A DNA stretch of 64,000 nt from Pseudomonas hygromyciniae (GTDB taxonomy: Bacteria; Pseudomonadota; Gammaproteobacteria; Pseudomonadales; Pseudomonadaceae). The stretch is taken from assembly GCF_016925675.1 (NCBI RefSeq), contig NZ_CP070506.1, forward strand, positions 1,176,501-1,240,500, read 5' to 3'. The position numbers were made by a program, and so were the translations under genes. Positions 19,135-29,259 of the stretch are shown in pieces. The notes under the pieces are model-generated. The model did no database searches. It saw nothing but the letters and a program-made list of their open reading frames with translations, and had not been told where the DNA came from. The stretch's first letter is position 1; each line of letters opens with the position of its first letter.

Positions 19135-19683
19135 ATGAACTCCCAAAGCATCCTTGTCCCGAAAATCTCCACCTTGCCCGTCCACGAACCCCGCGCCCGG
19201 GCCATCGTGCGCTGGCTGGTGCGCAAGAACATCATCAAGGAAGAACTGACCACCTGTGGCCGCACCGGCAACCGCATGGGCTATGCCCTGGCCGACGGCG
19301 CCCGCGCTGTGGTGCTGCACCCCGAGGCGTTGCCGTTCAATGAACCGGTCAATGGCCTGGAAATCATCTACAAACGCTGCATCTATACCCCGGCCAAGGG
19401 TTTTCTCGAAGAAGCCGGCTGCCCGGAGTGCCTTAAAGAAGTGGGCGAAGCCCTGTTCGAGAGCCTCGAAGACTGGATGCCCGGCCATACCGACAACTTC
19501 ACCTGCCCGCTGTGTGGGCATGAAGATGACATCAACGGCTTCCTGTTCCTGCAGGAATGCGGCTTTTCCAACCTGGGCTTCATCTTCAACAACTGGGCGG
19601 AAGCGGGCTTCAAACAGAGCTTTATCGACGAATTTGCCGACTGGCTCGACCAGAAGATGAGTTGGGTCAAAGTCGAATTGTAG
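19135..19683 (+). CDS. Conserved hypothetical protein with a CxxC-CxxC zinc-ribbon pattern
   Basis: A 182-residue soluble protein I recognise only as conserved in Pseudomonas, without a known function. Two cysteine pairs, Cys96/Cys99 (CPECL) and Cys124/Cys127 (CPLCGHED), look like a metal-binding ribbon. A further Cys142 lies in ECGFSN. The N-terminal third has a basic segment (ARAIVRWLVRKNIIKEE). No signal peptide or membrane helix is visible. ATG at 19135 follows the REPIN; a longer frame would run through the repeat and is rejected. Its TAG stop is the first part of the next REP sequence. Confidence 0.75.
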   Translation: MNSQSILVPKISTLPVHEPRARAIVRWLVRKNIIKEELTTCGRTGNRMGYALADGARAVVLHPEALPFNEPVNGLEIIYKRCIYTPAKGFLEEAGCPECLKEVGEALFESLEDWMPGHTDNFTCPLCGHEDDINGFLFLQECGFSNLGFIFNNWAEAGFKQSFIDEFADWLDQKMSWVKVEL

Positions 19684-19777
19684 GCGCGAGCTTGCTCGCG
19701 AAAATCGTCAACGATAACGCTGGCTGTCTGGTTTTGCGCAGTGCCTTCACGATCTTCGCGAGCAAGCTCGCTCCTAC
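19680..19777. repeat. REPIN overlapping the stop codon of the preceding gene
   Basis: Two REP arms (GAGCTTGCTCGCGAA and its complement) flank an interior with CGTCAACGATAACG next to the left arm. The left end, GTAGG, supplies the TAG stop of the hypothetical gene at 19681-19683. The left arm has GCGCGAGC where others have GGAGCGAGC. Confidence 0.9.
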
Positions 19778-19783
19778 AGATAA

Positions 19784-21370
<1,587 letters not shown>

Positions 21371-21395
21371 GGCTTCCAGCAAAACGTTAAGTAAC

Positions 21396-21417
21396 CGGGG
21401 CTGTTCTTTCAGCCCCG
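21396..21417 (+). other. Stem-loop between guaB and guaA
   Basis: An 8-bp stem (CGGGGCTG / CAGCCCCG) with loop TTCTTT lies 25 bases after guaB. The following AGTTGTTTCTG is only weakly T-rich, so it may be a leaky terminator or an RNA-stability element that adjusts the guaB:guaA ratio. Confidence 0.6.
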
Positions 21418-21451
21418 AGTTGTTTCTGATTCATTAGACGAGACTGACTTC

Positions 21452-23029
21452 ATGGCCCTCGACATTCACGCCCACCGTATCCTGATCCTCGACTTCGGTT
21501 CCCAGTACACCCAACTGATTGCCCGCCGCGTGCGTGAAATCGGCGTGTACTGCGAACTGCATCCGTTCGATATGGACGACGAAGCGATCCGCGAATTCGC
21601 TCCTAAAGGCGTCATCCTCGCCGGTGGCCCCGAGTCCGTGCACGAAGCCAACAGCCCGCGCTGCCCGCAAGCGGTGTTTGACCTGGGCGTGCCGGTCTTC
21701 GGTATCTGCTACGGCATGCAGACCATGGCCGAGCAACTGGGCGGCAAGGTCGAAGGTTCCGAGTTGCGTGAATTCGGTTATGCCCGCGTCGACGTGGTCG
21801 GCAAGAGCCGCCTGCTGGACGGCATCGAAGACCACGTCGACGCCGACGGCCTGTTCGGCCTCGACGTCTGGATGAGCCACGGTGACAAGGTCACCAAGAT
21901 GCCGGAAGACTTCCACATCCTGGCCAGCACCCCGAGCTGCCCGATCGCCGGCATGTTCAGCGACGAGCGTCGTTACTACGGCGTGCAGTTCCACCCGGAA
22001 GTGACCCACACCAAGCAAGGCGGGCGCATCCTGTCGCGCTTCATCCTCGACATCTGCGAGTGTGAAGCCCTGTGGACCCCGTCGAAAATCGCTGAAGACG
22101 CCATCGCCAACGTGCGCGCCCAGGTCGGTACCGACAACGTGCTGCTGGGCCTGTCTGGCGGCGTCGACTCCTCCGTGGTTGCCGCACTGCTGCACAAGGC
22201 GATTGGCGACCAACTGACCTGCGTCTTCGTCGACAACGGCCTGCTGCGCCTGCACGAAGGTGAGCAAGTGATGGCCATGTTCGCCGAGAACATGGGCGTC
22301 AAGGTCATCCGCGCCAATGCCGAGGACCAGTTCCTCAACAACCTGGCCGGCGAGTCGGACCCTGAGAAGAAGCGCAAGATCATCGGTCGCACCTTCATCG
22401 ACGTCTTCGATGCCCAGTCCAACAAACTGGACAACATCAAGTACCTCGCCCAGGGCACCATCTACCCCGACGTGATCGAGTCGGCTGGCGCCAAGAGCGG
22501 CAAGGCCCACGTGATCAAGTCCCACCACAACGTGGGTGGCCTGCCTGAGGAAATGAACCTCAAGCTGGTAGAACCGCTGCGCGAACTGTTCAAGGACGAA
22601 GTCCGCCGTCTGGGCCTGGAACTGGGCCTGCCGTACGACATGGTCTACCGCCACCCATTCCCGGGCCCGGGCCTGGGCGTGCGCATCCTGGGTGAAGTGA
22701 AGAAGGAATACGCCGACCTGTTGCGTCGTGCCGACCACATCTTCATCGAAGAACTGCGCAAGGCCGACTGGTACCACAAGGTCAGCCAGGCATTCGTGGT
22801 GTTCCAGCCGGTGAAATCGGTTGGCGTTGTAGGCGATGGCCGCCGTTACGCCTGGGTCGTGGCGCTGCGTGCCGTAGAAACCATCGACTTCATGACCGCC
22901 CGCTGGGCACACCTGCCGTACGAACTGCTGGAGACCGTCAGCGGCCGTATCATCAATGAGATCGAAGGTATTTCGCGCGTGACGTATGACGTGTCGAGCA
23001 AGCCACCGGCGACGATTGAGTGGGAATGA
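21452..23029 (+). CDS. guaA: GMP synthase (glutamine-hydrolysing)
   Basis: A 525-residue enzyme that aminates XMP to GMP. The class I glutamine amidotransferase domain is at residues 1-200 with the nucleophile Cys86 in FGICYGMQ. The ATP-pyrophosphatase domain follows with the P-loop LSGGVDSS at about residue 233. The C-terminal dimerisation domain ends in PPATIEWE, as in all GuaA. It lies 81 bases after guaB and is probably transcribed with it. Confidence 0.99.
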   Translation: MALDIHAHRILILDFGSQYTQLIARRVREIGVYCELHPFDMDDEAIREFAPKGVILAGGPESVHEANSPRCPQAVFDLGVPVFGICYGMQTMAEQLGGKVEGSELREFGYARVDVVGKSRLLDGIEDHVDADGLFGLDVWMSHGDKVTKMPEDFHILASTPSCPIAGMFSDERRYYGVQFHPEVTHTKQGGRILSRFILDICECEALWTPSKIAEDAIANVRAQVGTDNVLLGLSGGVDSSVVAALLHKAIGDQLTCVFVDNGLLRLHEGEQVMAMFAENMGVKVIRANAEDQFLNNLAGESDPEKKRKIIGRTFIDVFDAQSNKLDNIKYLAQGTIYPDVIESAGAKSGKAHVIKSHHNVGGLPEEMNLKLVEPLRELFKDEVRRLGLELGLPYDMVYRHPFPGPGLGVRILGEVKKEYADLLRRADHIFIEELRKADWYHKVSQAFVVFQPVKSVGVVGDGRRYAWVVALRAVETIDFMTARWAHLPYELLETVSGRIINEIEGISRVTYDVSSKPPATIEWE

Positions 23030-23075
23030 TGGGGCGTCCGGTATTGCCCGGCACCCATTAACAAGAAATGCCCTG

Positions 23076-23110
23076 AAGCCCGCGTAATTGCGGGCTTTTG
23101 GCTTTTTTGG
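23076..23110 (+). terminator. Terminator after guaA
   Basis: An 8-bp stem (AAGCCCGC / GCGGGCTT) with loop GTAATT, followed by TTGGCTTTTTTGG. It closes the guaBA transcript and faces the convergent lipoprotein gene. Confidence 0.88.
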
Positions 23111-23160
23111 GGGCTACCCAGGCTCGTGGCGCAACTGCCCAGCTGCGGTGCCGTACTGGT

Positions 23161-23472
23161 TTACCGGCGGCCTTCGCACACCGGTGATTCGCCGATGCGA
23201 CCTTCCTTGCACAGGTCAATGTTGTCTGTGCGTTTGAAGCCTGCGTCTTTCATGCAATAAAACTGCGTGAGTACCTGGTCAATCGGCGTACGGTCTCCCG
23301 TCCCTGTTAGGTTGGTATAGCCGCATGCGGTCATCGCGCTCTTGACGCCCTTTTCAGTGACCCCGGTCTTCTTCCAATTGGTAAATTCCGGCGGCGGCGG
23401 TTGAAAGCCTCTGCCTGTGCAGCCAATCAATAACACAGTGCAAAAACTCAGTAACAGGCTCTTCGTGAGCAT
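23161..23472 (-). CDS. Small lipoprotein of unknown function
   Basis: A 103-residue predicted lipoprotein. The signal peptide ends in a lipobox with lipidated Cys18 (LLIGCTG), followed by a proline run (PPPPEF). The mature part has four more cysteines (at CGYTN, FYCMKD, DLCKEG and PVCEG), which could form two disulfides in the periplasm. I recognise it as a type found widely in Pseudomonas but know no function. It is convergent with guaA and lies downstream of treR on the same strand, 137 bases away. Confidence 0.7.
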   Translation of the reverse strand: MLTKSLLLSFCTVLLIGCTGRGFQPPPPEFTNWKKTGVTEKGVKSAMTACGYTNLTGTGDRTPIDQVLTQFYCMKDAGFKRTDNIDLCKEGRIGESPVCEGRR

Positions 23473-23562
23473 GGTTTTCTTCCTCTATGAGATCCGTGCC
23501 GTTGTCCCTGTGTAGCTGGGGGACGTCATCCCGTGACTCGCCGATGGCTTGCGGTAACTGTT

Positions 23563-23582
23563 CACTCCATTTGTATGGAGTG
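23563..23582 (-). other. Stem-loop after treR
   Basis: A perfect 8-bp stem (CACTCCAT / ATGGAGTG on the plus strand) with a 4-base loop lies 28 bases after the treR stop. There is no clear T run on the minus strand, so termination is uncertain. The rest of this 137-base gap shows nothing else. Confidence 0.45.
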
Positions 23583-23609
23583 TTCACAGGGCTTTTCCTC
23601 GTTCCTGCT

Positions 23610-24314
23610 TCAGCGCCGCGCAATATCCGAAAAGTAAAACTTATCCAACGTATGCCGCGACTCGGTGTACTCGAACTGCCGCCCGTCCTGCAAAAACGTC
23701 TGGTTACTCACCACAATCACGTGGCTTTGGCCGTCGAGGTCCAAGTGCGCCTGATCGTCCTTGCTGCGGGGCAGGGCTTCGATGGTGCGCTGGGCATAGC
23801 TGATTTGCAGCTGCAATGTCTGTTCGATAAACGCGTAGATCGACTGTTCGGCAATCGTCTGGTCCAGGCCCGGGATCAGGTCGGCGACGAAGTGGTTGAT
23901 GTCGAGGATCACCCGTTTGCCGCCAATGCGCCGCACTCGCTTGATGCGGGTGATCAGGGTGCCGGGCTCGGCCTCGATATGTTGCAGCAGCGAGCCTTCC
24001 AGCGGGAGTTGGGTGAACTCGACCACTTCGGTGCGTACGTCATCGCCCAGGTCGGCGTGGGTTTCGTGGAAGCTGACGATGCCGCCCAGTTGAAACTCAA
24101 TCGGGTTGGCTGACAGCACGAAGGTGCCCTTGCCATGGATTTTTTGCGCGAACCCACGCTCCTGCAGTTGCTCGATGGCCCGGCGCACGGTGCCACGGCT
24201 GGCCTGGTAGGCGTCCATCAGTTCAGTTTCAGAGGGAAGGCGCGTGCCGCGTTGCAGGCGTTCGGTGGTGATGCTGGCAAGCAGATCGGTGTAGATCTGG
24301 TTGTATTTACTCAT
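23610..24314 (-). CDS. treR: Trehalose operon repressor, GntR family with UTRA domain
   Basis: A 234-residue regulator. The winged helix at residues 1-70 (GTRLPSETELMDAYQASRGTVRRAIEQLQERG) is GntR type, and the UTRA sugar-sensing domain follows (GIVSFHETHADLGDDV, IYAFIEQTLQLQISYAQRTIEAL). It is divergent from treP, with two palindromes in the gap that are good operator candidates. In related systems trehalose-6-phosphate or a similar sugar releases the repressor. The name rests on family resemblance plus location. Confidence 0.9.
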   Translation of the reverse strand: MSKYNQIYTDLLASITTERLQRGTRLPSETELMDAYQASRGTVRRAIEQLQERGFAQKIHGKGTFVLSANPIEFQLGGIVSFHETHADLGDDVRTEVVEFTQLPLEGSLLQHIEAEPGTLITRIKRVRRIGGKRVILDINHFVADLIPGLDQTIAEQSIYAFIEQTLQLQISYAQRTIEALPRSKDDQAHLDLDGQSHVIVVSNQTFLQDGRQFEYTESRHTLDKFYFSDIARR

Positions 24315-24408
24315 GGAGAGGGCTCTGTGCCGCGTTTGCGTTCAAGGCAGGAACCTTAGTGGCAGAGGCGGGCTTTGTCCATTGGACCCTCAGATATCGC
24401 CAATCCCT

Positions 24409-24506
24409 GTAGGAGCGAGCTCGCTCGCGAAAAACGTCAACGATAACGCGAGAACCCGGACAGCCCGCGTTGCCCTCAGGTTCTTCGCGAGCAAGCTCGC
24501 TCCTGC
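24409..24506. repeat. REPIN between treR and treP
   Basis: Two inverted REP arms frame an interior with CGTCAACGATAACG beside the left arm. The left arm reads GAGCTCGCTCGCGAA, one base from the usual core. It occupies the centre of the 316-base treR-treP gap, between treR and its operator region. Confidence 0.88.
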
Positions 24507-24533
24507 AGGAAAGAGGTTATTGGATATTTTTGT

Positions 24534-24577
24534 AACTCGTACAGACGAGTTGTTGCTTTAACTCGTCTGTACGAGTA
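24534..24577. promoter_or_regulatory. Paired TreR operators and treP promoter
   Basis: Site 1 (24534-24551, core CTCGTACAGACGAG) and site 2 (24560-24577, core CTCGTCTGTACGAG) are exact reverse complements of each other over 14 bases, and each is an imperfect palindrome. A possible promoter, TTGCTT (24553-24558), 17 bases, TACTTT (24576-24581), places site 2 in the spacer and site 1 just upstream of the -35, well suited to repression of treP. Binding by TreR is inferred from location. Confidence 0.7.
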
Positions 24578-24630
24578 CTTTTGCCCTCGGCGTGCTGCCA
24601 ATAACAAGAATCTAAAGTGGAAGAACAAGC

Positions 24631-26073
24631 ATGAGCCACGACTATTCAACTATTGCCCGCGAGATCCTCGAAAATCTCGGAGGCAGCGACAACCTTGAGC
24701 AAGCCGCCCACTGCGTGACGCGCCTGCGCCTGGCGCTCAAGGACCCGAGCCTGGTCAACGCCAGTGCATTGAACCAGGTCGATCTGGTCAAGGGCTCGTT
24801 CTTCACCGGCGGCCTGTTCCAGATCGTCATCGGCCCCGGCGAAGTCGAAAAGGTCTACGCCGCCCTACGCGAACAGACCGGCCTGGCTGCCGCCACCATC
24901 GCCGATGTGAAGAAGAAGGGCGCCGACAAGACCAACGCCCTGCAGCGCCTGGTTCGGGTGTTCTCCGATGTGTTCATGCCGATCCTGCCGGCGCTGATCA
25001 TTGCCGGCCTGCTGATGGGCATCAACAACCTGATGGGCGCCAAAGGCATGTTCATCGAGGGCCAGACTTTGCTGGAGGCCTATCCGAACCTGGATGGCCT
25101 GTGGAGCCTGATCAACCTGATGGCCAACACCTCGTTCGTGTTCCTGCCGGCGCTGGTGGGATGGTCGGCGGCCAAGCGTTTTGGTGGCAGTGAAATCCTC
25201 GGCATCGTGCTCGGCCTGATGCTGGTGCACCCGGACCTGCTCAACGCCTGGAACTATGGCAAGGCAGTGGCCGGGCTCGACGGCCAGAGCCTGCCGTACT
25301 TCGATATTTTTGGCTGGTTCCAGATCGAGAAAGTGGGTTATCAGGGGCAGATCCTGCCGATCCTGATGGCGGCCTATGTCATGAGCGTGATTGAAAAATG
25401 GCTGCGGGCGCGCGTGCCCAATGCCATCCAATTGCTCGTCGTGCCGATCACCACCATCGTCGTCACCGGCGTGCTGGCCCTGGCGATCATCGGCCCGGTC
25501 ACCCGGCACCTCGGCATCCTGATCACCGAAGGCGTCGTCACGTTGTTCGACCTGGCGCCGATGGTCGGCGGGGCGATTTTCGGCCTGCTGTATGCACCGC
25601 TGGTGATCACCGGCATGCACCACATGTTCCTCGCCGTGGACCTGCAACTGATCTCGACCCAGGGCGGCACATTTATCTGGCCGATGATTGTCATGTCCAA
25701 CCTGGCCCAGGGCAGCGCGGCACTCGGGGTGTTCTACATGAGCCGCAATGCGCGGGACAAAAGCATGGCTTCGACCTCGGCGATTTCTGCCTACTTCGGC
25801 ATCACTGAGCCGGCGATGTTCGGGGTAAACCTGCGCTTCAAGTTCCCGTTCTACGCCGCGTTGCTCGGCTCGGCCCTGGGTAGCATTTTCCTCTCGCTGA
25901 ACAAGGTCCAGGCCTCGGCCATCGGCGTGGGCGGCTTGCCTGGGTTTATCTCGATCATCCCGCAGTACATCCCAATGTTTGTGATCGGCATGGCGGTGGC
26001 GATTGTGGTGCCGTTTGTTTTGACCTGTGGGTTGAGCATGAAGATTGTCCGGCCTGGATACCGGGTCGCCTGA
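24631..26073 (+). CDS. treP: Trehalose-specific PTS permease EIIBC
   Basis: A 480-residue membrane permease that imports trehalose and phosphorylates it to trehalose-6-phosphate. The EIIB domain is residues 1-90 with phosphocysteine Cys28 (AAHCVTRLRL). The EIIC domain has about ten membrane helices, and the sugar-site motif GITEPAMFGV is present. There is no EIIA domain, so phosphate must come from another protein; the EIIA-HPr-EI fusion three genes downstream is the obvious donor. Order is treP-treC-porin-fusion-small EIIB. Confidence 0.93.
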   Translation: MSHDYSTIAREILENLGGSDNLEQAAHCVTRLRLALKDPSLVNASALNQVDLVKGSFFTGGLFQIVIGPGEVEKVYAALREQTGLAAATIADVKKKGADKTNALQRLVRVFSDVFMPILPALIIAGLLMGINNLMGAKGMFIEGQTLLEAYPNLDGLWSLINLMANTSFVFLPALVGWSAAKRFGGSEILGIVLGLMLVHPDLLNAWNYGKAVAGLDGQSLPYFDIFGWFQIEKVGYQGQILPILMAAYVMSVIEKWLRARVPNAIQLLVVPITTIVVTGVLALAIIGPVTRHLGILITEGVVTLFDLAPMVGGAIFGLLYAPLVITGMHHMFLAVDLQLISTQGGTFIWPMIVMSNLAQGSAALGVFYMSRNARDKSMASTSAISAYFGITEPAMFGVNLRFKFPFYAALLGSALGSIFLSLNKVQASAIGVGGLPGFISIIPQYIPMFVIGMAVAIVVPFVLTCGLSMKIVRPGYRVA

Positions 26074-26081
26074 ACTACCGC

Positions 26082-26150
26082 CTTCGCGAGCAAGCCCGCT
26101 CCCACATTTGAAATGCGTTCCCCCTTGTGGGAGCGGGCTTGCTCGCGAAG
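26082..26150. repeat. REPIN between treP and treC
   Basis: Inverted arms CTTCGCGAGCAAGCCCGCTC and its complement, with an interior ACATTTGAAATGCGTTCCCC. It starts 9 bases after the treP stop, so it sits in the operon and would form a hairpin in the transcript. Confidence 0.9.
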
Positions 26151-26193
26151 AGGCCCTCAAGGCCAGCACAAAAATCAACTGAAGGAACCCACC

Positions 26194-27840
26194 ATGCAAG
26201 ACTGGCAACACTCGGTGATCTACCAGATCTACCCCAAGAGCTTCCACAGCCACGCGGGTAACGCCACCGGTGACCTGCTGGGCATCGTGGACAAGCTCGA
26301 CTACCTGCAATGGCTGGGCGTGGATTGCCTGTGGATCACCCCGTTCCTGCGCTCGCCCCAGCGCGACAACGGCTATGACATCAGCGACTACTACGCCATC
26401 GATCCCAGCTACGGGACCATGGCCGACTGCGACCTGCTGATCAGCGAAGCCGCCAAGCGCGGGATCAAGCTGATGCTCGACATCGTGGTCAACCACACCT
26501 CCATCGAGCACGAATGGTTCCAGCAGGCTCGCAGCAGCCTCGACAACCCGTATCGCGACTTCTACATCTGGCGCGACCAGCCGAACAACTGGGAATCCAA
26601 GTTCGGCGGCTCGGCCTGGGAATACGAAGCGCAGACCGGCCAGTACTTCCTGCACCTGTTCGACCACACCCAGGCTGACCTCAATTGGGACAACCCCCAG
26701 GTGCGCGCCGAAGTCTACAAACTCATGCGCTTCTGGCGTGACAAAGGCGTGGGCGGTTTCCGCCTGGACGTGATCAACCTGATTTCCAAACCGGCGGATT
26801 TTCCCGAAGACAACAGCGATGGCCGGCGCTTCTACACCGACGGCCCGCACGTGCATGAGTACCTGCAGGAAATGCACCGCGAAGTCTTCGAAGGCCACGA
26901 CTTGATCAACGTTGGCGAGATGTCGTCCACCAGCCTCGAGCACTGCATTCGCTACTCGCGCCCAGAGTCGAAAGAGCTGTCGATGACCTTCAACTTTCAT
27001 CACCTGAAAGTCGATTACCCCAACCTGCAAAAATGGGTGCGCGCCGACTTCGACTTCCTGCAACTCAAGCAGATTCTCTCTGACTGGCAACTGGGCATGC
27101 AGGCCGGTGGCGGTTGGAATGCGCTGTTCTGGTGTAACCATGACCAGCCGCGGGTCGTCTCGCGATTTGGTGATGACGGCGAGTACCGCGTGGTCTCGGC
27201 CAAGATGCTCGCCACCGCCTTGCACTTTCTGCAGGGCACGCCGTTTGTGTACCAGGGCGAAGAGCTGGGCATGACCAATCCGGGCTTCGAGCAGATCGGG
27301 CAATACCGCGATGTCGAGACCCTGAATATCTATCGCCTCAAGCGCGATGCGGGTGAGTCCGAAGCGTCAAGCATGGCTGCCATCATGCAAAAGTCCCGCG
27401 ATAACGGGCGCACGCCAATGCAATGGGACGACCAGGCCAATGCCGGCTTCAGCAGCGCTGAACCGTGGATTGGCATCCCGGCCAATGCGGCGCAGATCAA
27501 TGTCCAGAGCCAGTTGGATGACCCGGATTCGGTGCTGCATCACTACCGGGCGCTGATCGCTTTGCGTCGCCTTGAACCGCTGATTCAGCAGGGCGTTTAC
27601 CGCCAGCTGCTGCTCGATCACGCCAAGGTCTGGGCGTATCTGCGCGAAGGCCATGGCGAGCGCCTGCTGGTGCTGAACAACTTCTATGGCCAGCCCTGCG
27701 AAATCCAGCTGCCGGACCACGTGATCAGCGCAGCGAGCGCGCAACGGCTGCTGATCAGCAACTACCCCGACTGCCCGGTGCGCACCGACAGCATCACCTT
27801 GCGCCCATACGAGTCTTTTGTGCTGCACCTGACCGACTGA
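26194..27840 (+). CDS. treC: Alpha,alpha-phosphotrehalase (GH13)
   Basis: A 548-residue cytoplasmic glycoside hydrolase that splits trehalose-6-phosphate to glucose and glucose-6-phosphate. The GH13 catalytic residues are visible as Asp192 (GFRLDVINL), Glu242 (NVGEMS) and Asp317 (CNHDQPR). The opening WQHSVIYQIYPKSF is typical of the TreC/oligo-1,6-glucosidase group. ATG at 26194 follows a good AAGGA; the frame is open further upstream into the REPIN and is rejected. Its place after treP makes phosphotrehalase the best call within GH13. Confidence 0.93.
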   Translation: MQDWQHSVIYQIYPKSFHSHAGNATGDLLGIVDKLDYLQWLGVDCLWITPFLRSPQRDNGYDISDYYAIDPSYGTMADCDLLISEAAKRGIKLMLDIVVNHTSIEHEWFQQARSSLDNPYRDFYIWRDQPNNWESKFGGSAWEYEAQTGQYFLHLFDHTQADLNWDNPQVRAEVYKLMRFWRDKGVGGFRLDVINLISKPADFPEDNSDGRRFYTDGPHVHEYLQEMHREVFEGHDLINVGEMSSTSLEHCIRYSRPESKELSMTFNFHHLKVDYPNLQKWVRADFDFLQLKQILSDWQLGMQAGGGWNALFWCNHDQPRVVSRFGDDGEYRVVSAKMLATALHFLQGTPFVYQGEELGMTNPGFEQIGQYRDVETLNIYRLKRDAGESEASSMAAIMQKSRDNGRTPMQWDDQANAGFSSAEPWIGIPANAAQINVQSQLDDPDSVLHHYRALIALRRLEPLIQQGVYRQLLLDHAKVWAYLREGHGERLLVLNNFYGQPCEIQLPDHVISAASAQRLLISNYPDCPVRTDSITLRPYESFVLHLTD

Positions 27841-27853
27841 GATTCCCCTTTTT

Positions 27854-29210
<1,357 letters not shown>

Positions 29211-29259
29211 ACCTTCGTCACCCCTTTGATTTTTACAGAACAAAACAGCAGGTGAAGTC

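Noticed and set aside
23354..23623. An 89-codon minus-strand frame between treR and the lipoprotein gene
   Set aside because: It overlaps the lipoprotein gene in a different frame and the treR end, and lacks a convincing start. The lipoprotein with its lipobox is the better reading.
24865..27303. An 812-codon minus-strand frame across treP and treC
   Set aside because: It crosses two real genes and a REPIN in antisense and looks like a compositional artefact, with low-complexity His/Gln/Arg-rich translation.
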